DNA of 64,000 nucleotides, taken from an uncultured Pelagibacteraceae bacterium (GTDB lineage: Bacteria; Pseudomonadota; Alphaproteobacteria; Pelagibacterales; Pelagibacteraceae). The first letter of the stretch is position 1, and every line of letters starts with the position of its first letter. The notes under the pieces were generated by a model. The model saw only the letters and a list, made by a program, of their open reading frames with translations, did not search any database and was not told the DNA's origin. Positions 52,892 through 62,278 of the stretch are shown here, one piece after another. Both the position numbers and the translations under genes were made by a program. Location: positions 26,450 through 90,449 of the forward strand of contig CACBLI010000007.1 in the NCBI GenBank assembly GCA_902540235.1, read 5' to 3'.

Positions 52892-54751
52892 TTAAGAGGC
52901 CTTCTTTTTCTCTTTTTCATCGACAATGTGATAAACAGGAACCTTTTCTAAGGTAAATTTCCCAGTTTTAGGATCTCTCCTTGAAACAGTCAAACAATGC
53001 CAATTTTCATCATCTAATTTCATGTGATCACCCCTATAATAATAGCCAGGCCAACGTGTTTCTTCTCTAAACAGGGTATGCTCTGTTACACATTGAGAGG
53101 TTAAAGCTCTATGTTTCAACTCCCAAGCTCTCATTAATTGATGATAATCCTCAGCACCTACTTTTTCTAAGTCCTCTTGAAGCCAATCTAAAAGTTCTAA
53201 TGCTTTTTTTAGTAAATTTCCGTTGGTCATGTAATTTGATGTGATCCCACCCACATATTCATCCATGATTTTTTGAAGTCTTTGTAGACCTTGAATTGGC
53301 GATATGTAACTTGGAGATACTGTACCACCTGTAATCTCATTTTGAGCAACGGTAAAAGTTTCCAAGGGTTTGTATACTGCAGTCTTAAAATTTTCACACT
53401 GATTATCAGACACTTTAATTCCCTCAGCTTTTTTATCCTCTATATATTTGACTGCTGCTTTAGCCGCTAATCTTCCCTCAGTAAATGATCCTGATGAAAA
53501 TTTATGAGCACTACCACCAACTGTATCTCCCGCACCAAAAAGTCCATCAATAGTTAACATTCTATTATAACCCCAAAAATATTCTGGAGGAGAAAGATCC
53601 TCAGGTCCACTTACCCATGCTCCAGAACATGTAGCATGAGAACCCATTACGTAAGGTTCAGATGTTGTCAGCTCTGGATTTGTATATTTTGGATCAATAT
53701 TTTGTGATGCCCACACAACAGCTTGACCAACTGTCATTCCTAAAAAGTTCTCCCATCCAACTGTTTCTAAATGTGGATCTTGAAAAGCTTCTTTAGTAAC
53801 CATATGGATCGGTCCACCACCTGCAGCTACCTCTTGGATAAATGCATGGTTTCTTAAACAAGTTGGAGTCGGATGATGATCGATATACTCCCCTACTAAT
53901 TCTTTAGTTTGATCATACCATTTTTTCTCGTAATTTTCTCCATTAGCATTTTGTGTATATGTTTTTAAATGTAAAAAATATGCGCCAACGGGTCCATAAC
54001 CGTCTTTAAATCTGCACAATACAATCCTATTTTCCATTTGTGTCATCTTAGCACCTGCAGCAATAGGTAGGGCATAAGCAGATCCATTACTCCATGGTGC
54101 ATACCAAGTTCTTCCCATCCCTTCTCCTACAGCTCTCGGTTTGAAAATATGTGATGCACCGCCTGCAGCAACGATAACTGCTTTTGCTCTAAACACATGA
54201 AAATCACCTGTTCTCATATTGAAACCAACTGCACCACCAATTCTGTTTTCTTGAGACTCGTCCATTAACAAATGCGTAATCATTATTCTATTATAAATTT
54301 TATCAGCAGATTTTTTTGCTGCCTCAGCAACAATTGGTTTATAACTTTCACCATGAATCATTATTTGCCATTTACCTTCTCTAAGATATCTACCAGTTTT
54401 TTCATTTTTCATCATTGGTAGACCCCACTCGTCAAACATGTGGACAGTTGAGTCTACATGACGAGCCATGTCATAACCTAAATCCTCCCTTACCATTCCC
54501 ATTAAATCATTTCTGGCATATCTTACATGGTCTTCTGGTTGATTTTCATCCCATTGCATTCCCATGTAACAATTAATTGCATATAAACCTTGTGCGACTG
54601 CACCACTTCGATCAATGTTTGCTTTTTCAACACAAACAATTTTTAAATCTCTTCCCCAATGCCTGGCTTCAAATGTTGCTCCTGTACCAGCCATTCCGCC
54701 ACCAACAACTAATACATCACATTCCTCGTAGTGTGTTTTATGCTTAGCCAT
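52892..54751 (-). CDS. aprA: Adenylylsulfate reductase, alpha subunit
   Basis: 619 residues, fumarate-reductase-type flavoprotein. FAD-binding VLVVGGGMAGTGATFEARHWG (14-34) and DRSGAVAQGLYAINCYM (47-63) are AprA-specific. The active-site region has MENRIVLCRFKDGYGPVGAY near 236. In aerobic SAR11 the enzyme most likely runs in the sulfite-oxidising direction, making APS from sulfite and AMP. Its start overlaps the aprB stop by one base. No sat gene for the next step is in the window. Confidence 0.95.
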   Translation of the reverse strand: MAKHKTHYEECDVLVVGGGMAGTGATFEARHWGRDLKIVCVEKANIDRSGAVAQGLYAINCYMGMQWDENQPEDHVRYARNDLMGMVREDLGYDMARHVDSTVHMFDEWGLPMMKNEKTGRYLREGKWQIMIHGESYKPIVAEAAKKSADKIYNRIMITHLLMDESQENRIGGAVGFNMRTGDFHVFRAKAVIVAAGGASHIFKPRAVGEGMGRTWYAPWSNGSAYALPIAAGAKMTQMENRIVLCRFKDGYGPVGAYFLHLKTYTQNANGENYEKKWYDQTKELVGEYIDHHPTPTCLRNHAFIQEVAAGGGPIHMVTKEAFQDPHLETVGWENFLGMTVGQAVVWASQNIDPKYTNPELTTSEPYVMGSHATCSGAWVSGPEDLSPPEYFWGYNRMLTIDGLFGAGDTVGGSAHKFSSGSFTEGRLAAKAAVKYIEDKKAEGIKVSDNQCENFKTAVYKPLETFTVAQNEITGGTVSPSYISPIQGLQRLQKIMDEYVGGITSNYMTNGNLLKKALELLDWLQEDLEKVGAEDYHQLMRAWELKHRALTSQCVTEHTLFREETRWPGYYYRGDHMKLDDENWHCLTVSRRDPKTGKFTLEKVPVYHIVDEKEKKKAS

Positions 54752-55221
54752 TAATAGTAGACACCTTTTTTGAAAGATTCTTTTGGAACTGATGGTAATT
54801 CTTTATTGGTATTTAAACCCTCTGGCTCACTATATAGTCTCTGCGAGTTTATTTCTCCCTGATTAGGTGTATCACCTTCAGCAAGCTTAGGTATAAATTT
54901 TCCCCATGGCTTTGTTGTTATTGGTGAAACAAAATTTTTCTCTGTTCCATTTCTAAATTTAATTTTCCAAGATATGGTTCCTTTTTCTTCTTCTCTTCTA
55001 ACTCTAACACTGTGACCCATCGGGGCAAAGTCAGCATACCCTCTTACATCGATCGCATGATTTGGACATGCTTTGACACAAGAATAACATTCCCAACAAA
55101 AATTTGGTTCAATATTTTTTGCTCTTCGAATATTTTCATCAATGTGCATTATGTCTGACGGACATATGTCTACGCAGTGTCCACAGCCATCACATCTTGT
55201 CATGTATACAAAAGTTGACAT
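54751..55221 (-). CDS. aprB: Adenylylsulfate reductase, beta subunit (ferredoxin type)
   Basis: 156 residues. Two [4Fe-4S] motifs: CDGCGHCVDICPSD at 10-23 and CWECYSCVKACPNH at 42-55, as in all AprB. The C-terminal 60-residue tail wraps around AprA in known structures. It passes electrons between the FAD of AprA and the membrane partner encoded just upstream (aprM). Confidence 0.95.
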   Translation of the reverse strand: MSTFVYMTRCDGCGHCVDICPSDIMHIDENIRRAKNIEPNFCWECYSCVKACPNHAIDVRGYADFAPMGHSVRVRREEEKGTISWKIKFRNGTEKNFVSPITTKPWGKFIPKLAEGDTPNQGEINSQRLYSEPEGLNTNKELPSVPKESFKKGVYY

Positions 55222-55254
55222 AATTTTTATTTTACTCCTTTTTCTATTATCATA

Positions 55255-56049
55255 TTAATAATGTTTTGGCTCTTCTCTTTTTATACCCAGGCCAAATTGT
55301 TCAGGGGCATCAGCTGGTGGAGGTAGATTATCTCTAGAACCATCTGCTTCTGCTAAGTTTTTTTGTATTGCTGCTCCAGGTTTATAAAACATATGTGCAA
55401 ATTTTGACCAATAAACACCACCAAATAAAATTAAGTTTGATGCCACAAATAAAGTTAAGAATAAATAAGATAGACCTATTTGCCCATTAAATTGAGCGAA
55501 TGACCAAGCTAACCCAAAAGTTGAGCACGCCAGTAATGCTAAAACAAATAAATCAGCTTTAATGATTCTATACCAAGGATGAGCTTCTGCTGATACGTCT
55601 ACTCTTAAAAAAAACCAAAACCAATACCCACCTAAGCAAGTTAATATTGCTCCTGCATGCCAAATCATTGACCAAGTTTGAGAAGTTGGTTTATCAGCAC
55701 CTGTGTAACAAAAAACTAAAACAGCTGATGACACCCAAAATAAAATTGTTCCATACATTCCTAGAACGTGGGCTAATCTTCTTTTACCAAAACCTAATTC
55801 AGAGGTAGTACCAATATCAACAACTGTTGTTTTGGCAATCACGGAAACTTTTTCTCCAACACCTAGTTCTTTTGTCGCTGATAGTTTTGCTTTTTTTGCG
55901 TTATTAAAAAAATAAGTCAAATTTTTATGATGTATCATTTGAATAATAGTTCCAACTGCAATCAACAAAACCATTGCAATAATAAAAGATTGCATTGCAA
56001 ATGGTGAAATAGTTTCTGATAAAATTGAAAATGGATTGTTACTTAACAT
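55255..56049 (-). CDS. aprM: AprM-like membrane electron-transfer protein
   Basis: 264 residues, about five to six helices. HVLGMYGTILFWVSSAVLVF and MIWHAGAILTCLGGYWFWFF contain histidines suited to bind haem b, like the membrane part of QmoC/HdrE. The C-terminal 40 residues are soluble and Pro-rich. It is upstream of aprBA in one transcript and probably links AprBA to the quinone pool. A near-consensus sigma-70 promoter precedes it. Confidence 0.85.
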   Translation of the reverse strand: MLSNNPFSILSETISPFAMQSFIIAMVLLIAVGTIIQMIHHKNLTYFFNNAKKAKLSATKELGVGEKVSVIAKTTVVDIGTTSELGFGKRRLAHVLGMYGTILFWVSSAVLVFCYTGADKPTSQTWSMIWHAGAILTCLGGYWFWFFLRVDVSAEAHPWYRIIKADLFVLALLACSTFGLAWSFAQFNGQIGLSYLFLTLFVASNLILFGGVYWSKFAHMFYKPGAAIQKNLAEADGSRDNLPPPADAPEQFGLGIKREEPKHY

Positions 56050-56102
56050 TTCCGCCTTTTGTTAAATTTTGAATTAGTTATAAAGTTTTATATATAGTTG
56101 AA

Positions 56103-56131
56103 ATTATAGTTCAACCTCAAACTGCGGTCAA
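56103..56131 (-). promoter_or_regulatory. Near-consensus sigma-70 promoter of the apr operon
   Basis: On the minus strand TTGACC (56126-56131) and a perfect TATAAT (56103-56108) are separated by 17 bases. The -10 box is 53 bases before the aprM ATG. This strong promoter suggests high, probably constitutive, expression of aprM-aprB-aprA. No obvious operator overlaps it. Confidence 0.75.
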
Positions 56132-56149
56132 TTTGTCTTTTATATTAGG

Positions 56150-56548
56150 CTAATTATTTCTTTTATAATGTTGTTTGTTTGGAATGACTGATCGCACTCC
56201 ACCCTGGGGATTGTCAACATCTCCTTCTCTTCGGGGAATCAGATGAAAATGACAATGTAAAATAGATTGACCAGATACAATTCCTATATTTGTACCTAGA
56301 TTAAATCCTTTAACTAACGGATCTTTATTGGTTATTTCTTTTTTAACAATTTTTATAAGATCATTACATGCAAGCAGTTCATCTTTAGATAAGTCAAAAT
56401 AATCCTTTATATGTCTTTTGGGTATAATTAAACAATGGTGTTCTGAAACTGGATATGAATCGTAACTTACGTATGCCAACTCATTTTCATAAACAATTCC
56501 AGTTTTTTTTACATCACAAAATAAACAGGGATTGTTTGGATCTTTCAT
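56150..56548 (-). CDS. HIT-family protein
   Basis: 132 residues with an N-terminal CLFCDVKK and the histidine triad in SILHCHFHLIPRR (HxHxH, near 95-107). LIIPKRHIKDYFDL (about 40-53) is the other family motif. Members hydrolyse nucleoside phosphoramidates or AppppA-type compounds. It lies three bases after the pabC-like gene and may share its transcript. Confidence 0.9.
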   Translation of the reverse strand: MKDPNNPCLFCDVKKTGIVYENELAYVSYDSYPVSEHHCLIIPKRHIKDYFDLSKDELLACNDLIKIVKKEITNKDPLVKGFNLGTNIGIVSGQSILHCHFHLIPRREGDVDNPQGGVRSVIPNKQHYKRNN

Positions 56549-56551
56549 CTA

Positions 56552-57325
56552 TTAAAATTTATAATAATTGCATTTATTTATAACTGATTCATATTGCTTT
56601 GATAGAAACTTAAATTTTTTTAGGTTTTTTCTTTTCCATCTAAGCTCATTTATAGTTTTAACTGAAGTAACACCTTTACCAGAACCTATTAATAATATTT
56701 CATCATAATTTTTTATTTCTTGAAGCAAAATATCTTTTTTAATTATCTTTCTTATTTTTGTTTTAAAAAATTTATAAGTATTTCCCTCATAATAATCCTT
56801 TTTGGGAGTAAAAAATCTTTGATCTTTAACAAATAATAAATTTGAGGTTCCAGTTTCTAATAATTTCTTATTAGATACTAGTGCAATATCTGATTGGGAG
56901 TTATCCATTTTAGATAAATAAGACAATATTTTTTTATATTTAAGGTTTTTAAATTCTGGTTTTTCTCTTTTAAATTTCACTAACTTCAAATTAAAATTTA
57001 ATTTCGGCTTAACTCGTTTCCTTAAAGAGATTGAAATAACCTTCTTATTTATAGCAATTCTCAATAGATGATTGTATTTCCTTTTTTTAGATAAATTTCT
57101 ATTAATTATTTCTAAAATATTTGACTTTAATGATTTCTTTTTTATTTGATATTTTTTCAATGATAAAATTAAATTTTTTAAATGATTATCAAAAAATAAA
57201 ATTTTTGCTGGTTTCCCAAAAATCCACATAGTGGTGAAAATTCCATGATCCCCCCAAAGATCTTGGAATTCTATCTGTTTTAGGTTTTTAAGCTGATAAG
57301 ATTTTTTTAATAAGTAGGTTGCCAT
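56552..57325 (-). CDS. pabC: Class IV aminotransferase, 4-amino-4-deoxychorismate lyase-like
   Basis: 257 residues. Class IV PLP features: ALVSNKKLLETGTSNLLFVK near 145-165 (Glu-x-x-x-SN), YYEGNTYKFF, and LLIGSGKGVTSVKTI near 222. It is divergent from better known PabC, as often in SAR11. The function is supported by its place after pabB and pabA: release of pyruvate from aminodeoxychorismate to give p-aminobenzoate for folate. The start overlaps pabA by 38 bases. Confidence 0.78.
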   Translation of the reverse strand: MATYLLKKSYQLKNLKQIEFQDLWGDHGIFTTMWIFGKPAKILFFDNHLKNLILSLKKYQIKKKSLKSNILEIINRNLSKKRKYNHLLRIAINKKVISISLRKRVKPKLNFNLKLVKFKREKPEFKNLKYKKILSYLSKMDNSQSDIALVSNKKLLETGTSNLLFVKDQRFFTPKKDYYEGNTYKFFKTKIRKIIKKDILLQEIKNYDEILLIGSGKGVTSVKTINELRWKRKNLKKFKFLSKQYESVINKCNYYKF

Positions 57326-57845
57326 TGATAGTTAAAAAAGACTCTGGGTGAAATTGAAATCCATATATTTTTTCCTTTTTATTTTCAAATGCCATTGCAA
57401 CTTTTGAATTTAAACATCTCATAGTTATCTCAAAATTGTTAGATTTGAAAGGTTCTTTTAATTTTAAAGAATGATACCTGCCAACTTTAAATATCTTTCC
57501 TTTTTTGAATAAAGATTTATTAGTGATTACTTTTATATTTGATTGAAATCCATGATAAATTTTTTTTTGTTCAATAATTTTTGCACCCTCGCAAAATAAA
57601 ATGTGTTGAAATCCTAAACAAATCCCTACGATTTTCTTTTTACCTTTATATTTATTATAAATTTGTGAAGTGATTGGATAATTTTTTGGATTACCTGGTC
57701 CGGGTGAGAAAATTATTGTAGATGCTTGCTTAACTTTATTTTCGCTAATTTTATCATAGTTATCGCACTCAACTTTATCAAACAAAGCAAATTGATGAAC
57801 AACATTATGAGTAAAAGAGTCGTTATGATCAATTACATAAATCAT
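57288..57845 (-). CDS. pabA: Aminodeoxychorismate synthase, glutamine amidotransferase
   Basis: 185 residues, class I glutamine amidotransferase. DHNDSFTHNVVHQF at 6-19, FSPGPGNPKNYP near 46, nucleophile Cys in GICLGFQHILF near 76, and His/Glu in GFQFHPESFLT near 165. It supplies ammonia to PabB. ATGA overlap with pabB upstream. It could also serve TrpE, but no trp genes are nearby. Confidence 0.88.
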   Translation of the reverse strand: MIYVIDHNDSFTHNVVHQFALFDKVECDNYDKISENKVKQASTIIFSPGPGNPKNYPITSQIYNKYKGKKKIVGICLGFQHILFCEGAKIIEQKKIYHGFQSNIKVITNKSLFKKGKIFKVGRYHSLKLKEPFKSNNFEITMRCLNSKVAMAFENKKEKIYGFQFHPESFLTINGNLLIKKILSA

Positions 57846-58993
57846 TTAAATAAATCTATTAACGCTTTAGCTTTAAGAAAATTCTCATTAAATTCATGAT
57901 TGGCATTACTATCGACGACAACACCTGAGGCAACTGAAATTTCAGATATATTTTTATAATTTAGAATTGAACGTATAATTATATTAAATCTCATATCACC
58001 ATTAAATTTTATGTAGCCAAAACTACCTGTATAAATATTCCTATTTTCTTTTTCCTGATTATTCAAAAGATTAAGCGTATTTATCTTTGGACACCCAATA
58101 ACTGAACCACCTGGCATCATTGCTTTAATTATATCAAAGTTGTTGATATTTTTTTTTAATTTTCCTTTAATCAAACTAACATAATGAAATAGATCTTTGT
58201 ATTCTTCGACAATTTTTTGTTTAGATAATTTTACAGAGCCTACTTTACAGACTCTCGATAAATCATTTCTTTCCATATCAACTATCATATTGTGTTCCTT
58301 GGTCTCTTTTAAATTTTTTCTAAAATATTTTAGCGCTTTTAATTTATTCAAATTTTTCGTTTTTTTTACAGTCCCAGCTATTGGTTTTGTTGATATATCA
58401 GCACCTTTTTTTGTTATTAAGTTCTCGGGCGAACAACTAATTATTGAGTAATTGTTATCTTTAATCATGAAGGCCTCTGGTGCTAAATTGCTATTAGATA
58501 ATCTTGAAAAAAAATCTAAGGGATTGATTTTTGATTTGGTCTTATATTTGGTGCAAATCTTAATTTGATAGGTTTCACCTTTTTTAATTTTTTTTTTAAA
58601 TTTACTGAATATTTTCGTATAATTTTTTTTATTCATATTGATATGAAAATTTCCAGCGACAAAATTTTGTTTTGGATATTTAAAATTATTACTTAATTTA
58701 ATTTTTTTTTCTGGTTTATAAAAAATTCCTTTTGGAAAATTTAAATTTTTTTGTTTTGGAACCTTGATATTAATCAAATTATTCAACAACTCATATCCAA
58801 AAAAGCCAATGAATAGATCGGTATTTTTTAATTTTTTTCTATTTATTTTATTTAAAAAATTCTTAATATTTTTATTATTTAAAATAATTTTTTTTGAAAA
58901 ATCAGTATAAAGATCAAATCCTTTTTGGGATTTATAAATAATATAAGGTGCTCCCGACTGATGTATCTCTGATAATTGTTTTGTTATATTCAA
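57842..58993 (-). CDS. pabB: Aminodeoxychorismate synthase component I
   Basis: 383 residues, chorismate-binding fold. ISCSPENLITKKGADISTKPIAGT near 185-210, EHNMIVDMERNDLSRV near 228, and the catalytic MMPGGSVIGCPKINTL near 298. Shorter than E. coli PabB (453) because the N-terminal domain is reduced. It makes 4-amino-4-deoxychorismate. First gene of the pabB-pabA-pabC run; the convergent or adjacent MFS gene ends one base upstream. Confidence 0.88.
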   Translation of the reverse strand: MNITKQLSEIHQSGAPYIIYKSQKGFDLYTDFSKKIILNNKNIKNFLNKINRKKLKNTDLFIGFFGYELLNNLINIKVPKQKNLNFPKGIFYKPEKKIKLSNNFKYPKQNFVAGNFHINMNKKNYTKIFSKFKKKIKKGETYQIKICTKYKTKSKINPLDFFSRLSNSNLAPEAFMIKDNNYSIISCSPENLITKKGADISTKPIAGTVKKTKNLNKLKALKYFRKNLKETKEHNMIVDMERNDLSRVCKVGSVKLSKQKIVEEYKDLFHYVSLIKGKLKKNINNFDIIKAMMPGGSVIGCPKINTLNLLNNQEKENRNIYTGSFGYIKFNGDMRFNIIIRSILNYKNISEISVASGVVVDSNANHEFNENFLKAKALIDLFK

Positions 58994-58994
58994 T

Positions 58995-60215
58995 TTATTC
59001 TGTTTTTAGTCTTAAAACTGGTTGTTCTTTTATTGGTAAATGAATTATTGCCGCAAAAACAGATAAGGCAATTGCTAAATACCACGCGTAATCATATGAC
59101 CCATAAAGATCGTGGAACAGACCCCCTAAGAAAGCACCAAAGAACGAGCCAATTTGATGACTTAAAAAAACAAATCCATATAAAAGACCTAAGTACTTTG
59201 TACCAAACATATGTGCAACTATTCCACTTGTTGCTGGAACAGTCGAAAGCCATAAGAACCCAAAACTTGCTCCAAATATAAATGAATTTATATTGCTAGC
59301 CGGTAAAAATATAAAAAATATAATTGTAAGACCTCTTAAACCATAAATTGCACTAAGTATTATTTTTTTACTCATTATTGTTGAGAGATAACCGCTAGTT
59401 AAAGATCCAAAAATATTAAATAAACCTATTAAAGATAAAATTGCTGCTGCTGTCCAACTTTCTAAGCCTCTATCTATTACGTATGTTGGGACGTGAGTTC
59501 CAACTAAAGTTATATGAAAACCACACACAAAAAAACCCGAAACTAAAAGTAAATAACTTTTGGTACCAAGGGCCTCTTTGATCGCTTCAAGAGTGCTTTG
59601 AGTATTAGGTTGTTCAATTGTTTCAGTTAATGATGGAGATCTAACAAAGAATGATATAGCTAAGCCTATAACTAGAGTAATGATAAATGCAACTAAAGTA
59701 TTTTGCCAACCATTCTCGGTTAAAGAGTACTCTGTTAATATAGGAGATAAAAAATATCCAAATGATCCAACAGCGGTGACGATACTCATTGCAATAGTTC
59801 TGTTAGACAAAGGAAAGTGCTTACCTACAACCGACATTGGAATACTTATGGCTGTACCTCCAAGACCTATGCCAACTAAAATGCCAAGATCAATTTGAAA
59901 AAAAATTCCTGTATTTGGCCCAGCATACAAAAAATAAACTCCAGCTATAAAAAAGATGAATGCTAGAGAAATTGCTTTATGACCACCATACTTATCTGCT
60001 ATTACCCCAAAAATAGGTCCTGTCATTCCCCACATTAACATTTGAAGGCCAATTGATAATCCAGATTGAGTTAAAGAGATTCCTAAATCATCTCTAAAGT
60101 CCATAAAGAACATTCCAAATGTTTGTCTCACACCTAAAGAAATGAGCACAACTAGACTAGCTGCAATTAAAGTAATCAATGCTGTTTTATTTCTTATAAA
60201 TTTTTCTGATTGCAT
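58995..60215 (-). CDS. MFS transporter, OFA (oxalate/formate antiporter)-like
   Basis: 406 residues, twelve helices in two halves. Markers: LGVRQTFGMFFMDFRDDLGI near 28, QMLMWGMTGPIFGVIADKYG near 58-77, and IGSFFGAFLGGLFHDLYGSY near 362. The arrangement is typical of the OFA/monocarboxylate branch of MFS. The substrate is probably a small organic anion; no neighbour specifies it. Confidence 0.82.
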   Translation of the reverse strand: MQSEKFIRNKTALITLIAASLVVLISLGVRQTFGMFFMDFRDDLGISLTQSGLSIGLQMLMWGMTGPIFGVIADKYGGHKAISLAFIFFIAGVYFLYAGPNTGIFFQIDLGILVGIGLGGTAISIPMSVVGKHFPLSNRTIAMSIVTAVGSFGYFLSPILTEYSLTENGWQNTLVAFIITLVIGLAISFFVRSPSLTETIEQPNTQSTLEAIKEALGTKSYLLLVSGFFVCGFHITLVGTHVPTYVIDRGLESWTAAAILSLIGLFNIFGSLTSGYLSTIMSKKIILSAIYGLRGLTIIFFIFLPASNINSFIFGASFGFLWLSTVPATSGIVAHMFGTKYLGLLYGFVFLSHQIGSFFGAFLGGLFHDLYGSYDYAWYLAIALSVFAAIIHLPIKEQPVLRLKTE

Positions 60216-60220
60216 TGAAA

Positions 60221-61396
60221 TTACTTTAAATGTCTAAGAGCTTGTTTTAAATCAGCAATAAGGTCACTAGGATCTTCGAGACCTATATGAAGCCTTACTA
60301 AATGCTCGTTCTTTTCTAGGCTCATATATTTCCTACTCCCCGTTTCTCTAAATTCTTGATGTAAAGCTAAACTTTCAAAACCACCCCAGCTATATCCATA
60401 GCCAAACAATCTTAAGGAATTGACAAATTTTGTTACAGAATTTGGGTTTTTTGATTTAATTTTTAATCCCATCAAACCTGAGGCTCCTGAATAATATTTT
60501 TTCCACATTTTATAATTCAATGAATTTTTTTTATAAGGGTAAAGCAATTCTATTTTTTTATTTTTATCTAAAAAAGATGCAACTTTTTTAGCATTCTCGC
60601 TGTGTCTATCAAGTCGCACATCTAAAGTTCTAAGCCCTCTAGTAATTAAATATGCATCATCGGGTCCTAATCTCAAACCAGTAATTTTTTCTGCTAATTT
60701 TACTTTATTAAAAACCTTTTTATTGACTGCTAAGCTACCACCCATGACGTCAGAGTGTCCAGAATAATACTTGGTTGCAGAAACAATTGACATATCAAAA
60801 CCAATTTTAATTGGTTTAAAAAAATATGGTGTAGCCCAAGTATTATCAATAGCTGTGAAAATTTTTTTTCTTTTTGCAATTGAGATTATTTTTTTTAAAT
60901 CCTGAAATTCAAATGTATTACTACCTGGATTTTCAACAAAAATCAGTTTTGTTTTTTTTGTAATGGATTTTTCTAAAGTCTTTAAATTTCGAGGATCATA
61001 AAAAGTTGTATGAATATTAAATTCTTTTAAATAATTTTCTGTTAAAATTCTTGTTGGACTATAAACTGGGTCTGCAACCAACATTTCATCTCCAGGTCTT
61101 ACAACACTAAAAATTGCTAAAAAAACAGAGCCAAAACCAGTTGGTGTAGTAAAAACATGATAGCTTTCCTCAAGTTTTGTTAAAATTTTTTGTAATATAT
61201 AAGTTGTGGAAGTTCCTTGTCTTCCATAATCATAATGTCCACCAAGAGGATTTTTTTGTGCTTTAGCCTGAGTTTTTCTTAAATGCTGCATAGACTTAAA
61301 TATAATTGTAGATGCTCTTACTACTGGCGGATTGACAGATTGATTATGAAAATCTTTAGCTGTGTGCTTTAAAAAAGTCTTGAAAGATTTAGACAT
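60221..61396 (-). CDS. metC: Cystathionine beta-lyase / Cys-Met metabolism PLP enzyme
   Basis: 391 residues. PLP-binding Lys in IVSATKYYSGHSDVMGGSLA near 198-217; YGRQGTSTTYILQ near 58; ATPYF and LGPDDAYLITRGLRTLDVRL near 240. The N-terminus (DFHNQSVNPPVVRASTIIF) is of the MetC type. It cleaves cystathionine to homocysteine, pyruvate and ammonia. Other gamma-family activities cannot be excluded. Six bases upstream of the MFS gene. Confidence 0.85.
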   Translation of the reverse strand: MSKSFKTFLKHTAKDFHNQSVNPPVVRASTIIFKSMQHLRKTQAKAQKNPLGGHYDYGRQGTSTTYILQKILTKLEESYHVFTTPTGFGSVFLAIFSVVRPGDEMLVADPVYSPTRILTENYLKEFNIHTTFYDPRNLKTLEKSITKKTKLIFVENPGSNTFEFQDLKKIISIAKRKKIFTAIDNTWATPYFFKPIKIGFDMSIVSATKYYSGHSDVMGGSLAVNKKVFNKVKLAEKITGLRLGPDDAYLITRGLRTLDVRLDRHSENAKKVASFLDKNKKIELLYPYKKNSLNYKMWKKYYSGASGLMGLKIKSKNPNSVTKFVNSLRLFGYGYSWGGFESLALHQEFRETGSRKYMSLEKNEHLVRLHIGLEDPSDLIADLKQALRHLK

Positions 61397-61472
61397 AAAA
61401 AAAATTGATAACTATAAAAGACAATGCTATATCCCTGACATAATTTCAATTAAATTATAACTAAAGGAAATA

Positions 61473-61556
61473 ATGGGATATCCAAAAAAGCATAGAGGCC
61501 GAAGAAAAATGGGCTCTAAAAAAAGACGAGCTAGAAAGAAAAACAAAAAAAAATAG
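61473..61556 (+). CDS. 27-residue very basic micro-protein
   Basis: ATG 61473 preceded by AAAGGAAA. The peptide is MGYPKKHRGRRKMGSKKRRA then RKKNKKK; about two thirds of residues are basic. KMGSKKRRAR recalls the COX24/AURKAIP1-like tiny ribosome-associated proteins of bacteria, a weak and short match. The ribosome site and exact spacing to the next gene (eight bases) support a real gene. Confidence 0.6.
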   Translation: MGYPKKHRGRRKMGSKKRRARKKNKKK

Positions 61557-61564
61557 TTTTTCCA

Positions 61565-62278
61565 ATGGAACAAATAAAAAAAGTTAAATCCATGAGTATT
61601 TGGATATTTATAGTTCCTTTTGTAGCAGTAAACACTTGCTTAATATTGATAACCCAATTTCATGGTTTATTTCCTAATCGAGCAGACATAATTCATAACA
61701 CATTTCCATATATTGATGGTGGTGCTTCTATAAGCAGGACAGCTAGAGTATTTCCTACTTATCTTATTTTTAAACCTGCTATGTTTTTAACCTCGTATTT
61801 ATTAATCCGATATTGGTATCTAAACAGAGAGATTTTACTGAAAGTTGGTGGGGAACATAAACATATTAAAAAAATAATTTTTTTTGGTGTAGCATCAGCG
61901 GTAGCTCTAACTGTTCACTCAATTTTTTTAGGGGTAAAATTTGACTATGATCTATATAAATTATTTAGACGGGTAATTATGTTATCATTTATAATTTTTG
62001 AAATAGTTGCACAAACATATTTAGTTATAATTTTGTACTCTTTTAAAAATAAAATAATAGATCTTATCAACCCAAATTTTTTAAAAGCTAAGTTAGTTCT
62101 AGTATCAATTTTGATAGTTGTAGCAGCAATAAGTATCCCTATTATAAGCTTGCCAGGAAATGACTTTATGGGTTTTAATTTGAAATTTTTTAAACATGCA
62201 TTAGAATGGGATTATTTCATTGGTGTTATAACCTTTTATTTGTTTACTTTTTTTATGTGGAAAAAAATTAATTTGTAA
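61565..62278 (+). CDS. Six-helix membrane protein, Frag1/DRAM-like
   Basis: 237 residues with six hydrophobic helices. [20 protein letters not shown] at about 49-68 and the C-terminal [19 protein letters not shown] resemble the Frag1/DRAM/Sfk1 (PGAP2-like) family, known mainly from eukaryotes but also present in bacteria. The match is by pattern only. It follows the 27-residue gene by eight bases and overlaps the convergent mnmA end by 11 bases. Function unknown. Confidence 0.5.
   Translation: MEQIKKVKSMSIWIFIVPFVAVNTCLILITQFHGLFPNRADIIHNTFPYIDGGASISRTARVFPTYLIFKPAMFLTSYLLIRYWYLNREILLKVGGEHKHIKKIIFFGVASAVALTVHSIFLGVKFDYDLYKLFRRVIMLSFIIFEIVAQTYLVIILYSFKNKIIDLINPNFLKAKLVLVSILIVVAAISIPIISLPGNDFMGFNLKFFKHALEWDYFIGVITFYLFTFFMWKKINL

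Noticed and set aside
57841..58960. Long A/T homopolymer tracts in pabB as a sign of pseudogenisation
   Set aside because: The frame is unbroken and all chorismate-binding motifs are present; such tracts are normal for lysine-rich SAR11 proteins.
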